Positions 1 through 13,391 of a stretch of DNA of 64,000 nt are shown one piece after another. This DNA is from Streptomyces fagopyri (GTDB lineage: Bacteria > Actinomycetota > Actinomycetes > Streptomycetales > Streptomycetaceae): positions 8,680,001 to 8,744,000 of the forward strand of contig NZ_CP045643.1 in assembly GCF_009498275.1 (NCBI RefSeq). The letters run 5' to 3'. The translations under genes and the position numbers were made by a program. The notes under the pieces were generated by a model. It saw only the letters and a program-made list of their open reading frames with translations. It made no database searches and had not been told where the DNA came from. How positions within the stretch are numbered: the first letter of the stretch is position 1; the number at the start of each line of letters is the position of its first letter.

Positions 1-20
1 CCGCCCCGGCCACGCCGGTC

Positions 21-2345
21 TCAGGAGACCGGCGGTGCCAGGTCGCCCCGGACCTCACGGGCGGCCGCCACCAGGTTCTCCAGTGCCGCCCGCACCTCCG
101 GCCAGGCACGGGTCTTCAGGCCGCAGTCGGGATTGACCCACAGCCGCTCGGGCGGGATCGCCTCCAGGCCGGTACGCAGCAGTTCCGCGGCCTCCTGTGC
201 GCTCGGTACGCGGGGTGAGTGGATGTCGTACACACCGGGTCCGGCCTCACGCGGATAGCCGTGACCGGCGAGTTCGCGGGCGACCTGCATGTGGGACCGG
301 GCCGCCTCCAGGCTGATGACGTCCGCGTCGAGGTCGTCGATGGCCTGCACGATGTCGCCGAACTCCGCGTAGCACATGTGGGTGTGGATCTGGGTGTCCG
401 GCCGGACGCCGCCGGTGGTGAGCCGGAACGCCTCGGTGGCCCAGTCCAGGTAGGCGGGGCGGTCGGCGGCGCGCAGGGGCAGTGTCTCGCGCAGCGCGGG
501 TTCGTCGACCTGGATGACCGGGGTCCCGGCCGCCTCCAGGTCGTCGACCTCGTCGCGCAGGGCCAGGGCGACCTGGCGGGCGGTGTCGCCAAGGGGCTGG
601 TCGTCACGGACGAAGGACCACGCGAGCATGGTCACCGGTCCGGTGAGCATCCCCTTGACCGGCCTGGCGGTGAGCGACTGGGCGTACGTCGTCCAGCGCA
701 CGGTCATCGGTCCGGGCCGTGAGATGTCGCCGGCCAGGACCGGCGGGCGGACGTAGCGGGTGCCGTACGACTGGACCCACCCGTGCCGCGTGGCGAGGTA
801 ACCCGTCAGCTGTTCGGCGAAGTACTGCACCATGTCGTTGCGTTCGGGTTCGCCGTGCACCAGTACGTCGAGACCGGCCTCCTCCTGGAAGGAGATCACC
901 TGTCGGATCTCGTTCCTGACGCGCTCCTCGTACCCGTCGACGTCGATCCGGCGGCTCCGCAGGTCGGCGCGGGCCGTGCGCACGCGCGCGGTCTGCGGGA
1001 ACGACCCGATGGTGGTGGTCGGCAGCAGCGGCAGACCGAGGCGGGCGCGCTGGGCGCCGGCCCGCTCTGCGTACGGCAGGGAGCGGTGGCCGTCGGCGTC
1101 GGTGACCGCGGCCGTCCTGGCCCGTACGGCGCTGTCACGGGTGATCGCGGAGGCCGCACGGGACGCGAGGTCGGCCCGGTTGGCGGCCAGTTCGGCGGCG
1201 ATGGTGTCGGTTCCCCGGGCGAGGCCCCTGGCGAGGACGGAGATCTCCGCCGTCTTCTGGCGGGCGAAGGCGAGCCAGCGCAGGATCTGCGGGTCGATGT
1301 CCCGCTCGACGGACGCGTCGAGCGGAACGTGCACGAGCGAGCAGGAGGCGGAGACGTCCACCCGGCCGGCGAGCCCGAGCAGGGTGCCGAGGGTGCCGAG
1401 CGACCTCTCCAGGTCGGCGACCCAGATGTTGCGGCCGTCGACCACGCCGGCCACCAGGCGCTTTCCGGGTAGTCCGCCGACGGCGGCCAGGGCGTCGAGG
1501 TTGGCGGCCGCCGCGCCGGTGAAGTCCATGGCGAGACCGTCCACCGGCGCCTTGGCCAGGACGGGCAGCGCGTCGCCGAGCCGGTCGAAGTAGGAGGCGA
1601 TCAGCAGCTTCGGCCGGTCGGTCAGCGTGCCGAGACCGCGGTAGGCACGTGCGGTGGCGTCGAGTTCGGCCTGCGTACGGTCCTGGACTAGGGCGGGCTC
1701 GTCGAGCTGCACCCAGTCGGCTCCCGCCGCGCGCAGGTCGGCGAGCACCTCGGCGTACACGGGCAGCAGCCGGTCCAGCAGGGTCAGCGGCTCGAAGTCC
1801 GCGGCGACCCCGGGGGCCGGCTTGGCCAGCAGGAGATAGGTGACCGGACCGACGAGGACCGGCCGGGCCGCGAGACCGAGGGCGATCGCCTCCCTGAGTT
1901 GCCCGACCTGCTGGGCGGAGTCCGTCCTGAACACCGTGTCCGGACCCAACTCCGGCACCAGGTAGTGATAGTTGGTGTCGAACCACTTGGTCATCTCCAG
2001 CGGCGCCACGTCCTGGGTGCCGCGCGCCATCGCGAAGTACCCGTCGAGCGGGTCGGCTTCGACGGCCTTGCGGTGCCGCTCGGGGACGGCACCGACCATG
2101 ACACTGGTGTCGAGGACGTGGTCGTAGTACGAGAAGTCGCCGGTGGGCACCTCGTGGATGCCGGACTCCGCCAGGTCCCGCCAGTTCGACCGGCGCAGTC
2201 CGGAGGCGGTCTCCCGGAGGGCGTCGGCGGTGGTCCGGCCCTTCCAGTAGCCCTCGATCGCCTTCTTCAGCTCACGGTCCGGACCTTGGCGGGGGTAGCC
2301 GTACACGGTGGCCCGTGCTGCCGCGGCTGCGGGCTTGGCTGTCAC
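21..2345 (-). CDS. metE: Cobalamin-independent methionine synthase MetE
   Basis: Transfers the methyl group of 5-methyltetrahydropteroyl-polyglutamate to homocysteine, the last step of methionine synthesis, in the cytoplasm and without B12. The 774-residue length fits the two-barrel MetE family. The zinc site is visible near the C-terminus: HTHMCYAEF supplies His and Cys, [10 protein letters not shown] supplies the second Cys, and [12 protein letters not shown] is the conserved start of the catalytic barrel. The GTG start at 2345 has GGAGA about six bases upstream. The leader holds a cobalamin riboswitch (2518-2722), so the enzyme is expected to be made only when B12 is scarce. Nothing looks broken. 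Identification is secure. Confidence 0.97.
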   Translation of the reverse strand: MTAKPAAAAARATVYGYPRQGPDRELKKAIEGYWKGRTTADALRETASGLRRSNWRDLAESGIHEVPTGDFSYYDHVLDTSVMVGAVPERHRKAVEADPLDGYFAMARGTQDVAPLEMTKWFDTNYHYLVPELGPDTVFRTDSAQQVGQLREAIALGLAARPVLVGPVTYLLLAKPAPGVAADFEPLTLLDRLLPVYAEVLADLRAAGADWVQLDEPALVQDRTQAELDATARAYRGLGTLTDRPKLLIASYFDRLGDALPVLAKAPVDGLAMDFTGAAAANLDALAAVGGLPGKRLVAGVVDGRNIWVADLERSLGTLGTLLGLAGRVDVSASCSLVHVPLDASVERDIDPQILRWLAFARQKTAEISVLARGLARGTDTIAAELAANRADLASRAASAITRDSAVRARTAAVTDADGHRSLPYAERAGAQRARLGLPLLPTTTIGSFPQTARVRTARADLRSRRIDVDGYEERVRNEIRQVISFQEEAGLDVLVHGEPERNDMVQYFAEQLTGYLATRHGWVQSYGTRYVRPPVLAGDISRPGPMTVRWTTYAQSLTARPVKGMLTGPVTMLAWSFVRDDQPLGDTARQVALALRDEVDDLEAAGTPVIQVDEPALRETLPLRAADRPAYLDWATEAFRLTTGGVRPDTQIHTHMCYAEFGDIVQAIDDLDADVISLEAARSHMQVARELAGHGYPREAGPGVYDIHSPRVPSAQEAAELLRTGLEAIPPERLWVNPDCGLKTRAWPEVRAALENLVAAAREVRGDLAPPVS

Positions 2346-2517
2346 GGAAATCTCCTTCGCGAGATGTCTCCCTGAGATCCCGGCGACGGGACGTGAGCGC
2401 GAAGGGGTGACGAACCGGCCGGGATCCGCCCGCGCCGCGAGGCGCGGCCGTCCGCCGGTATGTACGCCGACCCGCCCACGAGGTCACCGGGATGTCCGCG
2501 CGCGAACGGTCGCGCGC

Positions 2518-2722
2518 GGGCAACGGGCAGGTCTTCGGACTCGCGGGCACGGATTCCCCGAAGGGCGTCCACCTACTGGCCGTCGCTTCCCGGACCCGGT
2601 CGGACCCAGTGCGTATGACGGCGTTCGTTCCCACTCACCGCTGCGGGGCAGTCCCGGATTCCCACCGGGTTCCCTCTTACGACGCATCCCGCCTGGCGGA
2701 CGGGGCGAACCAGCTGCACCGA
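2518..2722 (-). promoter_or_regulatory. Cobalamin (B12) riboswitch upstream of metE
   Basis: Read on the minus strand, the leader contains the hallmark class blocks: a stretch ending in GGGAACCCGGTG, then GGAATCCGGGACTG, CCCCGCAGCGGTGAG as the conserved core next to the B12 box, and a closing CGAAGACCTGCCCG. This order is that of AdoCbl-binding riboswitches. It lies about 170 bases ahead of the metE start, where B12 would switch off the B12-independent methionine synthase. The exact ends are approximate. A covariance-model search (Rfam cobalamin family) would settle the limits. Confidence 0.9.
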
Positions 2723-2842
2723 CCACCCTAGGGTGCGACGCGGTCCCGTGGAGGGAGCGGCTCACATCGCGGACGGTGACATGGGACACCGGCCGCGGTG
2801 CCCGCTCCCCGGCAGGGCGTGACCAGGGGCCCGCACGGGCGG

Positions 2843-2871
2843 GCGCCGTGTCCGCCTCGGGGACACGGTGC
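2843..2871 (-). terminator. Hairpin downstream of meaB
   Basis: A stem with arms CCGTGTCC (2846-2853) and GGACACGG (2861-2868), extendable to about 11 pairs with one G-T, sits 36 bases past the meaB stop. It has a 7-base loop and no T-run, as is usual for Streptomyces terminators. It would end the mutA-mutB-meaB transcript. Confidence 0.55.
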
Positions 2872-2906
2872 CGGGTCCCGTCGTGGACGGGCCGTGCGGC
2901 GCCGGG

Positions 2907-3893
2907 TCAGTTCACCGCGCCGCCGAACACGCCCAGGATGCGCTCCGCCGCCAGCGTGGCCGTCACATCCCCGTCCCTGACCTGCTGTTCGAGGGCGGGC
3001 GTGAGGGCTCGTACCGCAGGATCCGCGTGCAGCCGGCCGAGGAGCTCGTCGCGGACCATCGTCCAGGTCCAGTCGACCTGCTGGTCGCGGCGTTTGGCGG
3101 TGAGGCGGCCGGTCGAGTCCAGCAGGACGCGGTGCTGTTCGAGACGTTCCCAGACGGTGTCCAGGCCGGTCGACTCGCGGGCGCTGCAACTCAGCACGGG
3201 GGGAGTCCAGGCCGCGTCCACCGGGTGCATCAGACGAAGGGCGCCCGCCAACTCCCGTGCCGCGGAACGCGCGTCGCGCTCGTGCGGTCCGTCCGCCTTG
3301 TTCACGGTGATCACGTCCGCGAGCTCCAGGACCCCCTTCTTGATGCCCTGCAACTGGTCGCCGGTGCGGGCCAGCGTGAGCAGCAGGAAGGAGTCGACCA
3401 TGTTCGCCACCGCGGTCTCCGACTGGCCGACGCCGACCGTCTCCACCAGGATCACGTCGTAGCCCGCGGCCTCCATCACCACCATCGACTCGCGCGTCGC
3501 CTTCGCCACCCCGCCGAGGGTGCCCGCGGTGGGGGAGGGACGTACGAAGGCGGCGGGGTCCACCGCCAGACGCTCCATACGGGTCTTGTCACCCAGGATC
3601 GAACCGCCCGTACGGCTCGACGAGGGGTCGACGGCGAGCACCGCGACCCGGTGCCCGAGCGAGGTGAGCATCGTGCCGAGGGCGTCGATGAAGGTCGACT
3701 TGCCCACACCGGGCACTCCGGTGATGCCGATGCGCCGGGCCCTGCCGCCGTGTGGCAGCAACTGGGTCAGCAGGGCCTGCGCCAGGGGACGGTGGTCGGC
3801 CCGGGTCGACTCGACGAGGGTGATGGCCCGTGCGATATACGCACGCTTCCCGTCGAGCACGCCCTTCACATAGGAGTCGAGGTCGATCGCCAT
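2907..3893 (-). CDS. meaB: Methylmalonyl-CoA mutase-associated GTPase MeaB
   Basis: G3E-family P-loop GTPase that gates adenosylcobalamin loading into methylmalonyl-CoA mutase and protects the mutase from inactivation. The 328-residue protein shows the Walker A GVPGVGKST (about residues 60-68), the base-recognition motif NKADG (about 197) and the family sequence ILGDKTRM. It follows mutB with a 5-base gap, so the two are almost certainly co-translated. Start: ATG at 3893 with GAGG just upstream. A hairpin after the stop probably ends the operon. It belongs functionally with the two mutase subunits and needs the same cofactor that represses metE. Confidence 0.95.
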   Translation of the reverse strand: MAIDLDSYVKGVLDGKRAYIARAITLVESTRADHRPLAQALLTQLLPHGGRARRIGITGVPGVGKSTFIDALGTMLTSLGHRVAVLAVDPSSSRTGGSILGDKTRMERLAVDPAAFVRPSPTAGTLGGVAKATRESMVVMEAAGYDVILVETVGVGQSETAVANMVDSFLLLTLARTGDQLQGIKKGVLELADVITVNKADGPHERDARSAARELAGALRLMHPVDAAWTPPVLSCSARESTGLDTVWERLEQHRVLLDSTGRLTAKRRDQQVDWTWTMVRDELLGRLHADPAVRALTPALEQQVRDGDVTATLAAERILGVFGGAVN

Positions 3894-3898
3894 GGGCC

Positions 3899-6070
3899 TC
3901 AGCCGTGTCCGAGACCGGTGGCCAGCCGTTCCACCAGGTCGTACGCCGCGTCCGGGATCACCGTGCCCGGCGGGAAGACGGCCGCCGCGCCCATCTCCAG
4001 CAGGGTCGGCACGTCCTGAGGCGGAATCACCCCGCCCACCACGATCATGATGTCCTCGCGCCCCTCCTCGGCCAGTTGCTCGCGCAGCGCCGGGACCAGG
4101 GTGAGGTGTCCGGCGGCCAGCGAGGACACCCCGACGATGTGCACGTCGGCCTCGACGGCCTGCCGTGCCACCTCGGCCGGGGTCTGGAACAGCGGGCCGA
4201 CGTCCACGTCGAAGCCGAGGTCGGCGAAGGCGGTGGCGATGACCTTCTGCCCGCGGTCATGCCCGTCCTGGCCCATCTTGGCCACCAGGATGCGCGGCCG
4301 GCGGCCCTCGGACTGCTCGAAGGCGTCCACCCGTGTGCGGGTGCGCTCCACGGACGGCGACTCGCCTGCTTCGTTGCGGTACACACCCGAGATCGTACGG
4401 ATCTGACTCGAATGCCGCCCGTAGACCTTCTCCAGAGCGTCGGAGATCTCACCGACGGTGGCCTTGGCGCGCGCCGCGTTCACCGCCAGCTCCAGCAGGT
4501 TGCCGGTGCCCTCGGCGGCCGCCGTCAGCGCGCGCAGCGAATCCTGGCACGCGGACTCGTCACGCTCCGCGCGCAGCCGCCGCAGCTTCTCGATCTGCTG
4601 AGTCCGCACGGAGGAGTTGTCGACCTTGAGGACGTCGATCTGTTCGTCGGTGTCGACCCGGTACTTGTTGACGCCGATGACCGGCTGGCGGCCCGAGTCG
4701 ATCCGCGCCTGGGTGCGGGCCGCGGCCTCCTCCACGCGCAGCTTCGGGATGCCCGCGTCGATGGCCTGCGCCATGCCGCCCGCCGCCTCGACCTCCTCGA
4801 TGTGCTGCCAGGCCCGGCGCGCCAGGTCGTACGTCAGCTTCTCCACGTACGCGCTGCCGCCCCACGGGTCGATCACCCGTGTCGTGCCCGACTCCTGCTG
4901 GATCAGGAGCTGGGTGTTGCGGGCGATGCGCGCCGAGAAGTCGGTGGGCAGGGCGAGCGCCTCGTCGAGGGCGTTGGTGTGCAGCGACTGGGTGTGGCCC
5001 TGGGTGGCGGCCATCGCCTCCACGCAGGTGCGCGTCACGTTGTTGAACACGTCCTGCGCGGTCAGCGACCAGCCCGAGGTCTGCGAATGCGTGCGCAGGG
5101 AGAGGGACTTGGCGTTCTGCGGGTCGAACTGTTCGACCAGCTTGGCCCACAGCAGCCGGGCGGCCCGCATCTTCGCGATCTCCATGAAGAAGTTCATGCC
5201 GATCGCCCAGAAGAACGAGAGCCGGGGGGCGAACGCGTCCACGTCCAGCCCGGCCTCCAGCCCTGCCCGCAGGTACTCCACGCCGTCCGCGAGGGTGTAG
5301 GCCAGCTCCAGGTCGGCCGTCGCGCCCGCCTCCTGGATGTGGTACCCGGAGATGGAGATGGAGTTGTAGCGCGGCATCCGCTGGGAGGTGTAGGCGAAGA
5401 TGTCCGAGATGATCCGCATCGACGGCTTCGGCGGATAGATGTAGGTGTTGCGGACCATGAACTCCTTGAGGATGTCGTTCTGGATGGTCCCGGCCAGCTT
5501 CTCGGGCGGAACGCCCTGCTCCTCGGCGGCCACGATGTACAGCGCGAGCACGGGCAGTACCGCGCCGTTCATCGTCATCGACACCGTCATCTTGTCCAGC
5601 GGAATGCCGTCGAAGAGCTGCCGCATGTCGTAGATCGAGTCGATGGCGACGCCCGCCATGCCGACGTCACCCGTCACCCGGGGGTGGTCGCTGTCGTAAC
5701 CGCGGTGGGTCGGCAGGTCGAAGGCGACGGACAGGCCCTTCTGGCCGGCCGCCAGATTCCGCCGGTAGAACGCGTTGGACTCCTCGGCGGTGGAGAAGCC
5801 GGCGTACTGGCGGATGGTCCAGGGCTGGTTGACGTACATCGTCGGGTACGGGCCGCGCAGATACGGCGCGACGCCCGGGTAGGTGCCCAGGAAGTCCAGG
5901 CCCTCCAGGTCACGGCCGGTGTACAGCGGCTTGACCGCGATGGCCTCGGGCGTCTCCCAGAGCAGGTCGTCGCCTCCGGAAGCCCCCTTCACGGCGGCGC
6001 GCCACTCGTCGGCGCCGCCCTCGGCGGTGGGCGTCCCCAGTTCGATCCCGGAGAAGTCGGGGATTCCCAT
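3899..6070 (-). CDS. mutB: Methylmalonyl-CoA mutase, large (catalytic) subunit
   Basis: Interconverts (R)-methylmalonyl-CoA and succinyl-CoA by a radical rearrangement with adenosylcobalamin, linking propionyl-CoA or odd-chain and branched-chain breakdown to the TCA cycle, or feeding methylmalonyl-CoA to polyketide synthesis. The 723 residues give an N-terminal substrate barrel and a C-terminal B12 domain. The lower cobalt ligand motif DGHDRG (D-x-H-x-x-G) lies near residue 600, followed by GVSSLAAGH. Start and upstream stop overlap as TGATG at 6068-6072, so translation is coupled to mutA. Length and motifs are complete. Confidence 0.97.
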   Translation of the reverse strand: MGIPDFSGIELGTPTAEGGADEWRAAVKGASGGDDLLWETPEAIAVKPLYTGRDLEGLDFLGTYPGVAPYLRGPYPTMYVNQPWTIRQYAGFSTAEESNAFYRRNLAAGQKGLSVAFDLPTHRGYDSDHPRVTGDVGMAGVAIDSIYDMRQLFDGIPLDKMTVSMTMNGAVLPVLALYIVAAEEQGVPPEKLAGTIQNDILKEFMVRNTYIYPPKPSMRIISDIFAYTSQRMPRYNSISISGYHIQEAGATADLELAYTLADGVEYLRAGLEAGLDVDAFAPRLSFFWAIGMNFFMEIAKMRAARLLWAKLVEQFDPQNAKSLSLRTHSQTSGWSLTAQDVFNNVTRTCVEAMAATQGHTQSLHTNALDEALALPTDFSARIARNTQLLIQQESGTTRVIDPWGGSAYVEKLTYDLARRAWQHIEEVEAAGGMAQAIDAGIPKLRVEEAAARTQARIDSGRQPVIGVNKYRVDTDEQIDVLKVDNSSVRTQQIEKLRRLRAERDESACQDSLRALTAAAEGTGNLLELAVNAARAKATVGEISDALEKVYGRHSSQIRTISGVYRNEAGESPSVERTRTRVDAFEQSEGRRPRILVAKMGQDGHDRGQKVIATAFADLGFDVDVGPLFQTPAEVARQAVEADVHIVGVSSLAAGHLTLVPALREQLAEEGREDIMIVVGGVIPPQDVPTLLEMGAAAVFPPGTVIPDAAYDLVERLATGLGHG

Positions 6071-7884
6071 CAGGACACTCCCATACGGTCGAGGGTGGTG
6101 GAGAGTACGTCCACGGCGTCGCAGCCCGCGAACACGTACGCGTCGACATCGGTGTACTGCCCGGGGCGCCCGGCGAGGAACACATGGTGCGCGCCCGCCG
6201 ACCTGAGCACCTCGGCCGCCGCTGCGGCCTGCTCCTCGTACAGCGCGTCACTGGAACACAGGCAGACCTCGGTGGCACCGCCGGCGCGGAACGCCTCGGC
6301 GGTGGGCTCTCCGGTGACAGGCTCGATACCGCCCGCCTGGAAGAGGTTCGAGGCGAAGGTCGCGCGCGCGGTGTGGGCGGCTGCGGGGCCCAGGGTGGCC
6401 AGGAAGATCCGCGGCCGGCTGCCGGTGGCCGCGAGATGGGCGTCGGAGCGGGCGCGCAGCGACTCGTACGCCTCGTCGCGCCGTACGCGGGGGAGGCCTC
6501 CCGGCGGCGGCTCGGGCGCCGGTTCGCGTTCCACGAGGCGCTCCGCGAGGTGCGGGAACTCGCTGACACCGGTGATGGGTTCGCGCCGTTTCGCGAGCTT
6601 CGCGCTGCGCGCGGCCCAGGTTCTGGCCAGGTCCTCGCCCACCCGGCCCGAGCGCAGCGCGGCGGCCTGGCCGCCCGAGCGTTCGATCTGCTGGAAGAAC
6701 TCCCAGCCGGCGTGGGCCAGTTCGTCGGTGAGTCGCTCCACGTACCAGGACCCGCCCGCCGGGTCGATCACCCGGGCCAGATGCGACTCCTCGACCAGGA
6801 TCGTCGAGGTGTTGCGGGCGACGCGCCGCGCGAACGCGTCCGGCACACCGAGCGCGTCGTCGAAGGGGAGCACGGTGACCGCGTCGGCGCCGCCCACTCC
6901 GGCGGCCAGCGTGGCGACCGTGGTGCGCAGCATGTTCACCCAAGGGTCGCGTCGCGACATCATCACCGGTGAGGTCACGGCGTGCTGGAGCTGCGCGCCG
7001 GGAGCCCCGCAGACCTCGGCGACCCGCGCCCAGAGCCTGCGCGCGGCCCGCAGCTTGGCGATGGTCAGGAACTGGTCGGCGGTGGCCGCGTAGCGGAACT
7101 CCAGCTGGCCGGAGGCGAGTTCGACGGGCATCCCGGCCGCGGTCAGCTCGCGGAGATAGGCGACGCCGGTGGCGAGTGAGCAGCCCAGTTCCTGCGCGGC
7201 CGAGCTGCCGGCCTCGTGGTACGGCAGCGCGTCCACGGTGAGCGCCCGCAGTCCCGGGTACTCGGCGGCACAGCGCCGCGCGAGCCCGGTCACCGGTCCG
7301 ACGTCGAACCCCTTCCCCGTACGGGCCTCATGGCCCAACGGGTCGGCGCCGAGGTTTCCGCGCACGTCCCCTGGCGCGACGCCGCGCTTCTCGTAGAGCG
7401 CGAGCAACTCCCTTGCCGCGGCATCGGTTTCGTGCCCGGCGTCCAGGACGACGGGCGCCAGGTCGAGATAGACGCCGTCCAGAAGTCCGGGGAGTGACGA
7501 CACCGGGATGCCGCGCTCGCCGACGAGCAGCCAGAGCGAGGTGACGCCGTTCTCCAGGTCCGCGAGCACCGCGCCGTCCTTGACCGCCGCGTGCCGCTGC
7601 CGTACGTCCCAGCCGCCGGTGGTGTTCCCCTCGGCGCGGCCTCCGCGTACGAAGGGAGCGAAGCCGGGGAAGCCGGGATCGGGCGCGGAGTCGAGCGCGG
7701 TGTACAGGGGGCGGGTCGTGAGCCCGTCCTCCACCGAGGTGGACAGGGCGTCTTCGGCCGCTGAGCCCGAGACTTCCTTGCCCGACTTGCGCAGAACGCC
7801 TGCCACGAGGCGCTGCCACTGCTCATGAGTCGCGTCAGGAAACTCGGCGGCCAGCGAAAACTCGTCGTCAGGCAGGACCGTCAT
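6070..7884 (-). CDS. mutA: Methylmalonyl-CoA mutase, small subunit
   Basis: Non-catalytic partner of the MutB subunit in the heterodimeric actinobacterial mutase. The 604-residue protein has the same two-domain layout as MutB (for example [32 protein letters not shown] barrel sequence around residues 365-395), but its C-terminal B12-like domain lacks the D-x-H-x-x-G cobalt-binding motif, as expected for this subunit. It is the first gene of the operon. A TAGCAT box sits about six bases before the ATG at 7884, which suggests a leaderless transcript. It overlaps mutB by one base. Confidence 0.95.
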   Translation of the reverse strand: MTVLPDDEFSLAAEFPDATHEQWQRLVAGVLRKSGKEVSGSAAEDALSTSVEDGLTTRPLYTALDSAPDPGFPGFAPFVRGGRAEGNTTGGWDVRQRHAAVKDGAVLADLENGVTSLWLLVGERGIPVSSLPGLLDGVYLDLAPVVLDAGHETDAAARELLALYEKRGVAPGDVRGNLGADPLGHEARTGKGFDVGPVTGLARRCAAEYPGLRALTVDALPYHEAGSSAAQELGCSLATGVAYLRELTAAGMPVELASGQLEFRYAATADQFLTIAKLRAARRLWARVAEVCGAPGAQLQHAVTSPVMMSRRDPWVNMLRTTVATLAAGVGGADAVTVLPFDDALGVPDAFARRVARNTSTILVEESHLARVIDPAGGSWYVERLTDELAHAGWEFFQQIERSGGQAAALRSGRVGEDLARTWAARSAKLAKRREPITGVSEFPHLAERLVEREPAPEPPPGGLPRVRRDEAYESLRARSDAHLAATGSRPRIFLATLGPAAAHTARATFASNLFQAGGIEPVTGEPTAEAFRAGGATEVCLCSSDALYEEQAAAAAEVLRSAGAHHVFLAGRPGQYTDVDAYVFAGCDAVDVLSTTLDRMGVS

Positions 7885-8436
7885 GCTCGGATGCTAGGGC
7901 AGACCTACAAAGGTGCAGCAGAGGGCACGGCTGTGACCTAGCACTCTTCTCATATCTTTTGGCCGTTCGGCCGGTTCTCCGCCACGGGAACACCTCCGCG
8001 TCGGACAATGCCGGGTGCCTCGCGGCCCGCGGAGGCCCGAAGGCGGCGGCGCCGCCCGCCGGAGGGCGGGGCGCGGGCGCGCCGGGGCCGGAAGAAGGCG
8101 CGTGCCGCCGTGTTCTGACGGAAGGTCATCGCAGGCGCCCCGCCCTTGCGCGGCAACGGCGAAGCCGCGAGGTGGGTGGCCTGCTCCGGAGGGCACGGCC
8201 GGGGAACGGGGAGCCCTCACGAGTCGGGTTGTCCGTGAAGATGCGGGTGTCGACCGGCATGATCATCTTTCGACCGGGATCGCCGTCGAGGGCGTGGCGG
8301 GGCCGACCGAGGTCGCAGGGCCCGGCGGGGGATCGTCGCCGTGGGTGACCAGGGGTGTGACCAGGGTCGCCGGCCTGCTGTGACTTCTCCCACCCCCTCT
8401 TGCCCCAGCAAGAAAGGCAAACCTAAGTTCTGTGGC
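7885..8436. other. Intergenic region between mutA and the 8437 gene
   Basis: About 550 bases without a convincing gene. The mutA promoter should lie at its left edge (TAGCAT-like box on the minus strand near 7891-7896). The rest is very GC-rich. Open frames here on either strand show no recognisable domain and no good ribosome-binding site, so they were not called. Confidence 0.5.
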
Positions 8437-8751
8437 ATGGCTTCACATAACCCCCCACATCCGCACGGCCCGGACGAGGCCGCCGGCCGGCCCACGCCCG
8501 AAGCCGGACGACCTGAGCACCCCGAGCTGGTGGACTTCGCCGTCGACCTCACCTCGCAGGAGGTGCTCCGGCAGGTCCACGTTCTGGACGCGCTCGGCGC
8601 CGACTGGAGCCCGGTCGAGGCACTGCGCGGCGAGGAGGCGGCCTACGACCTCCTGTACTCCGGCCTCGACGACGAGCAGCGACGGGTGTACGACGAACTC
8701 GTCGCGGCCGGTGTGCTGCCCCGGCGAGGCGGCGGCCATGCTGCCGCTTGA
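8437..8751 (+). CDS. Small DUF6400-like hypothetical protein
   Basis: A 104-residue protein of unknown role with no signal peptide or membrane segment. The N-terminus is Pro/Gly/His-rich and likely disordered. The conserved-looking part runs from about residue 30 (FAVDLTSQEVL, DALGADWSPV, ALRGEEAAYDLLYSGLD, QRRVYDELVAAGVLP) and resembles the streptomycete DUF6400 family from memory. ATG at 8437 was chosen over an in-frame start at 8341 because conservation-like sequence starts soon after it. The next gene overlaps its last 14 bases, so the two are probably one transcript. Confidence 0.7.
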   Translation: MASHNPPHPHGPDEAAGRPTPEAGRPEHPELVDFAVDLTSQEVLRQVHVLDALGADWSPVEALRGEEAAYDLLYSGLDDEQRRVYDELVAAGVLPRRGGGHAAA

Positions 8752-8995
8752 CCCGCAGGCGGACCTCGGGCGCCGTGCGTGGGTGGCCTGTCCGAACTGC
8801 GACGACAGCCGCGGCTGCGAGCCGTGCGAGCAGCGGCGCTCGTGCTCCGCGCACTGGCGCTACCTGCTCACCAACACCGGCAGTCTGCTCCACCTCCAGT
8901 GCCCGTCGTGCACGCATGTCTGGGTGCACGAGAGCGGCTTCGGCGCCACGCGGTCCCTGTGGAACCGCGTCACCGGCGGCGGTCCGCGGAGCTGA
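8738..8995 (+). CDS. Small cysteine-rich, zinc-ribbon-like hypothetical protein
   Basis: An 85-residue protein with at least six cysteines in pairs: CPNCDD, CEPCEQ, a Cys-Ser-Ala-His, and CPSCTH. The spacing suggests one or two zinc-binding knuckles, and WRYLLTNTGSLLHLQCPSC looks like a compact ribbon. Starting at ATG 8738, it overlaps the upstream small gene by 14 bases, so expression is probably coupled. No catalytic motif is visible. DNA, RNA or protein binding are all possible. Confidence 0.65.
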   Translation: MLPLDPQADLGRRAWVACPNCDDSRGCEPCEQRRSCSAHWRYLLTNTGSLLHLQCPSCTHVWVHESGFGATRSLWNRVTGGGPRS

Positions 8996-9536
8996 CGCCC
9001 GGGCCCGGTCGACCGGTCGTCCCGGCCGGCTCCCGCACGGGGCCGCCCGAGGAGCCGCCGGGCGGCGCGTCCGTCCCGCCGTCGCCGCGGACACCCGGCC
9101 CTCGCGGCCCCTCCGGCCCCTCCGGGCCCGCCGCGCACCGGCGGCCCGCCGGTCGTCGGGGACGCGTCGGCCCAGTGACGTCGAGACACTCGTACGCGGC
9201 CCGCACCCGGCCTGCGGGCCCCTCGGACCCCGGGTGGCGGGATCGATCAGGAATCGAGAAGCCCGGACCCGCCGGCCGCGGCTACCGTGACGGTCATGGA
9301 CGTCACCCTTCCCGGGGGATTCCTCCGGCACGGCACGTCGGCCGGGTGCCGCCGGGACACCCCGGCGGCACTGCGTACGGCCGGGGTCCGGAGCCCATGG
9401 GGGCGTACGGCCGGGGTCCGGAGCCCATGGGTCGGAGCTGGAGCGTGCCGGCCGTAGTGCCCGAAGGTGGTTGGATCGAGCCGGGCGTCGACGACCGGGA
9501 CCGTGAGCGCGGCCCCGCGCAACAGATGGAGACACG
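8996..9536. other. Intergenic region before the UvrA-like gene
   Basis: About 540 bases with no supported gene. It contains a 30-bp tandem duplication (9373-9431, listed separately). The UvrA-like promoter presumably lies near its right end. Confidence 0.45.
9373..9431. repeat. 30-bp tandem duplication
   Basis: Two nearly perfect head-to-tail copies of a 30-base unit beginning GCGTACGGCCGGGG and containing CGGAGCCCATGG start at 9373 and 9403. They lie about 110-160 bases before the UvrA-like start, so a regulatory effect is possible, but a recent slippage duplication is the simplest reading. Confidence 0.8.
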
Positions 9537-11924
<2,388 letters not shown>

Positions 11925-12023
11925 CCCGGGGCGCCGGCCGCAGGGCCAACTGCTCCTCGGGACGAGCCGGTTCCCCCGATCCGGCTCGTCCCGCGCGGCT
12001 GATCCGGCGCGTCCCAGGGGCCG

Positions 12024-13391
12024 CTAGCGCACGGAGTCGAGCCTGAAGTCCGGGCCGACCACCAGGGTCACCGCGTCGGCCGTAGCCGTGCTGTTGCGCT
12101 CCGCGGCGACCCCGGGGAGCCGGGAGACGAGCACGGCCGCCTGCCGTTCGAGTCCCCGGGGGTGGCTGACCGTCGTCGTGCGCACCGGAGAGGGCGCGTT
12201 ACCGGTGGCGACGACGGTGAAGCCCACCTCGCGGAGCTGCTCCGCGACGGCCGCGGCCCGTCCGCCGATCCCCGTGCCGTTGAGGACCTGCACGCGCACC
12301 GACGACGCGTACACCAAGTCCGCCGCCCTCGCCTGGAGTTGCTTCTTGCGGACTTCGTGGTCCTTGGCCAGCGCCGTGAACAGATCGGCGGCCTGCGGGT
12401 ACTGCCACACCACGTTGGCCTGGTCGGCGGGCACGTCGGCCTCGCGCGGGTAGTTCGGCACGGTCAGGAAGGCGAGGCGGTCGCTCGGGATGCCCTTGAC
12501 CTGGGACGCCAGACCGTACAGGGGCTTGATGCCGGCCAGATCCTTGTCCGTGGTGAGCGACTTGGTCGCCGACTGAAGGAAGTCGTACAGGGAACCGGGA
12601 CTGGTCAGTTTCGACTGCGCCTTCTCGGCGAGGGCCTGCATGAACTCCTGCTGGCGGCCGATGCGTCCGAGGTCGGAGCCGTCGCCGACGCTGTAGCGGG
12701 CACGGACGTAACCGAGTGCCTTCTCGTCCCTGATGGTCTGGCACCCGGCCTTGAGGTCGAGGTGGGCCTTGGTGTCGTGGATGGCCCGCTCGGGGCAGAC
12801 CTCGATACCGTCCAGCGCGTTGACCATGCCCTTGAAGCCCTGGAAGTCGATGGACATGAAGTGGTCGATGCGCAGCCCGGTGTTCCGCTCGACCGTCTTG
12901 ATGGTGCAGGCGGCGGCGTCGGCGACCTTCCCGTTGCTCCCGCCGATCGCGAACGCCTCGTTGATCTTGAAGCGGTGGACGGTGGACGTACTTCCGTCGC
13001 CCTTGGCGCAGGCCGGGATCCGCACCCAGGAGTCCCGGGGGAACGACACGGCGGTGGCCCATTTCCGGTCGGCGGCGATGTGCAGGACCATCAGGGTGTC
13101 CGACTGCATGGTCGTCAGCCCCTTGCCGTACTTGGCGTTGCCGCCCGCGCGGGAGTCCGAACCGACCAGCAGGATGTTCTTGGAGCCCGGACTGAGGTTG
13201 GCGGGCCGGTCCTCGCCGAGCTTGTTGTCGAGGTCCGCTGCCTGGATGTTGCCGTTGAGATCCTTGTACACCCAGGCACCCACACCGGCGACGGCGAGGA
13301 GTATCGCCGACAGAACTCCCGCCACCCACAGCAGTGTTCGGCGTCCTCCCTTGCGCGTATCCCCCGATCGCTGTACGCCCCGCTGCCCCAC
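12024..13391 (-). CDS. LytR-CpsA-Psr family cell-envelope protein with LytR C-terminal domain
   Basis: Membrane-anchored LCP protein. The family attaches wall glycopolymers such as teichoic acids or arabinogalactan-like chains to peptidoglycan on the outer face of the membrane. One N-terminal membrane helix (LLWVAGVLSAILLAVAGVGAWVY), then the LCP domain beginning ILLVGSDSRAG, the conserved basic/acidic patch FPRDSWVRIP, and a C-terminal LytR_C-like domain (VRVQVLNGTGIGGRA). GTG 13391 is preferred because GGAGG lies eight bases upstream. The GTG at 13400 would overlap that site. It is a single-gene unit convergent with the UvrA-like gene. Confidence 0.9.
   Translation of the reverse strand: MGQRGVQRSGDTRKGGRRTLLWVAGVLSAILLAVAGVGAWVYKDLNGNIQAADLDNKLGEDRPANLSPGSKNILLVGSDSRAGGNAKYGKGLTTMQSDTLMVLHIAADRKWATAVSFPRDSWVRIPACAKGDGSTSTVHRFKINEAFAIGGSNGKVADAAACTIKTVERNTGLRIDHFMSIDFQGFKGMVNALDGIEVCPERAIHDTKAHLDLKAGCQTIRDEKALGYVRARYSVGDGSDLGRIGRQQEFMQALAEKAQSKLTSPGSLYDFLQSATKSLTTDKDLAGIKPLYGLASQVKGIPSDRLAFLTVPNYPREADVPADQANVVWQYPQAADLFTALAKDHEVRKKQLQARAADLVYASSVRVQVLNGTGIGGRAAAVAEQLREVGFTVVATGNAPSPVRTTTVSHPRGLERQAAVLVSRLPGVAAERNSTATADAVTLVVGPDFRLDSVR

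Noticed and set aside
3830..7093. 1087-codon plus-strand frame across mutB and mutA
   Set aside because: Antisense shadow of two certain mutase genes.
7894..8383. Overlapping frames on both strands between mutA and the 8437 gene
   Set aside because: Low complexity, no ribosome sites and no family resemblance.
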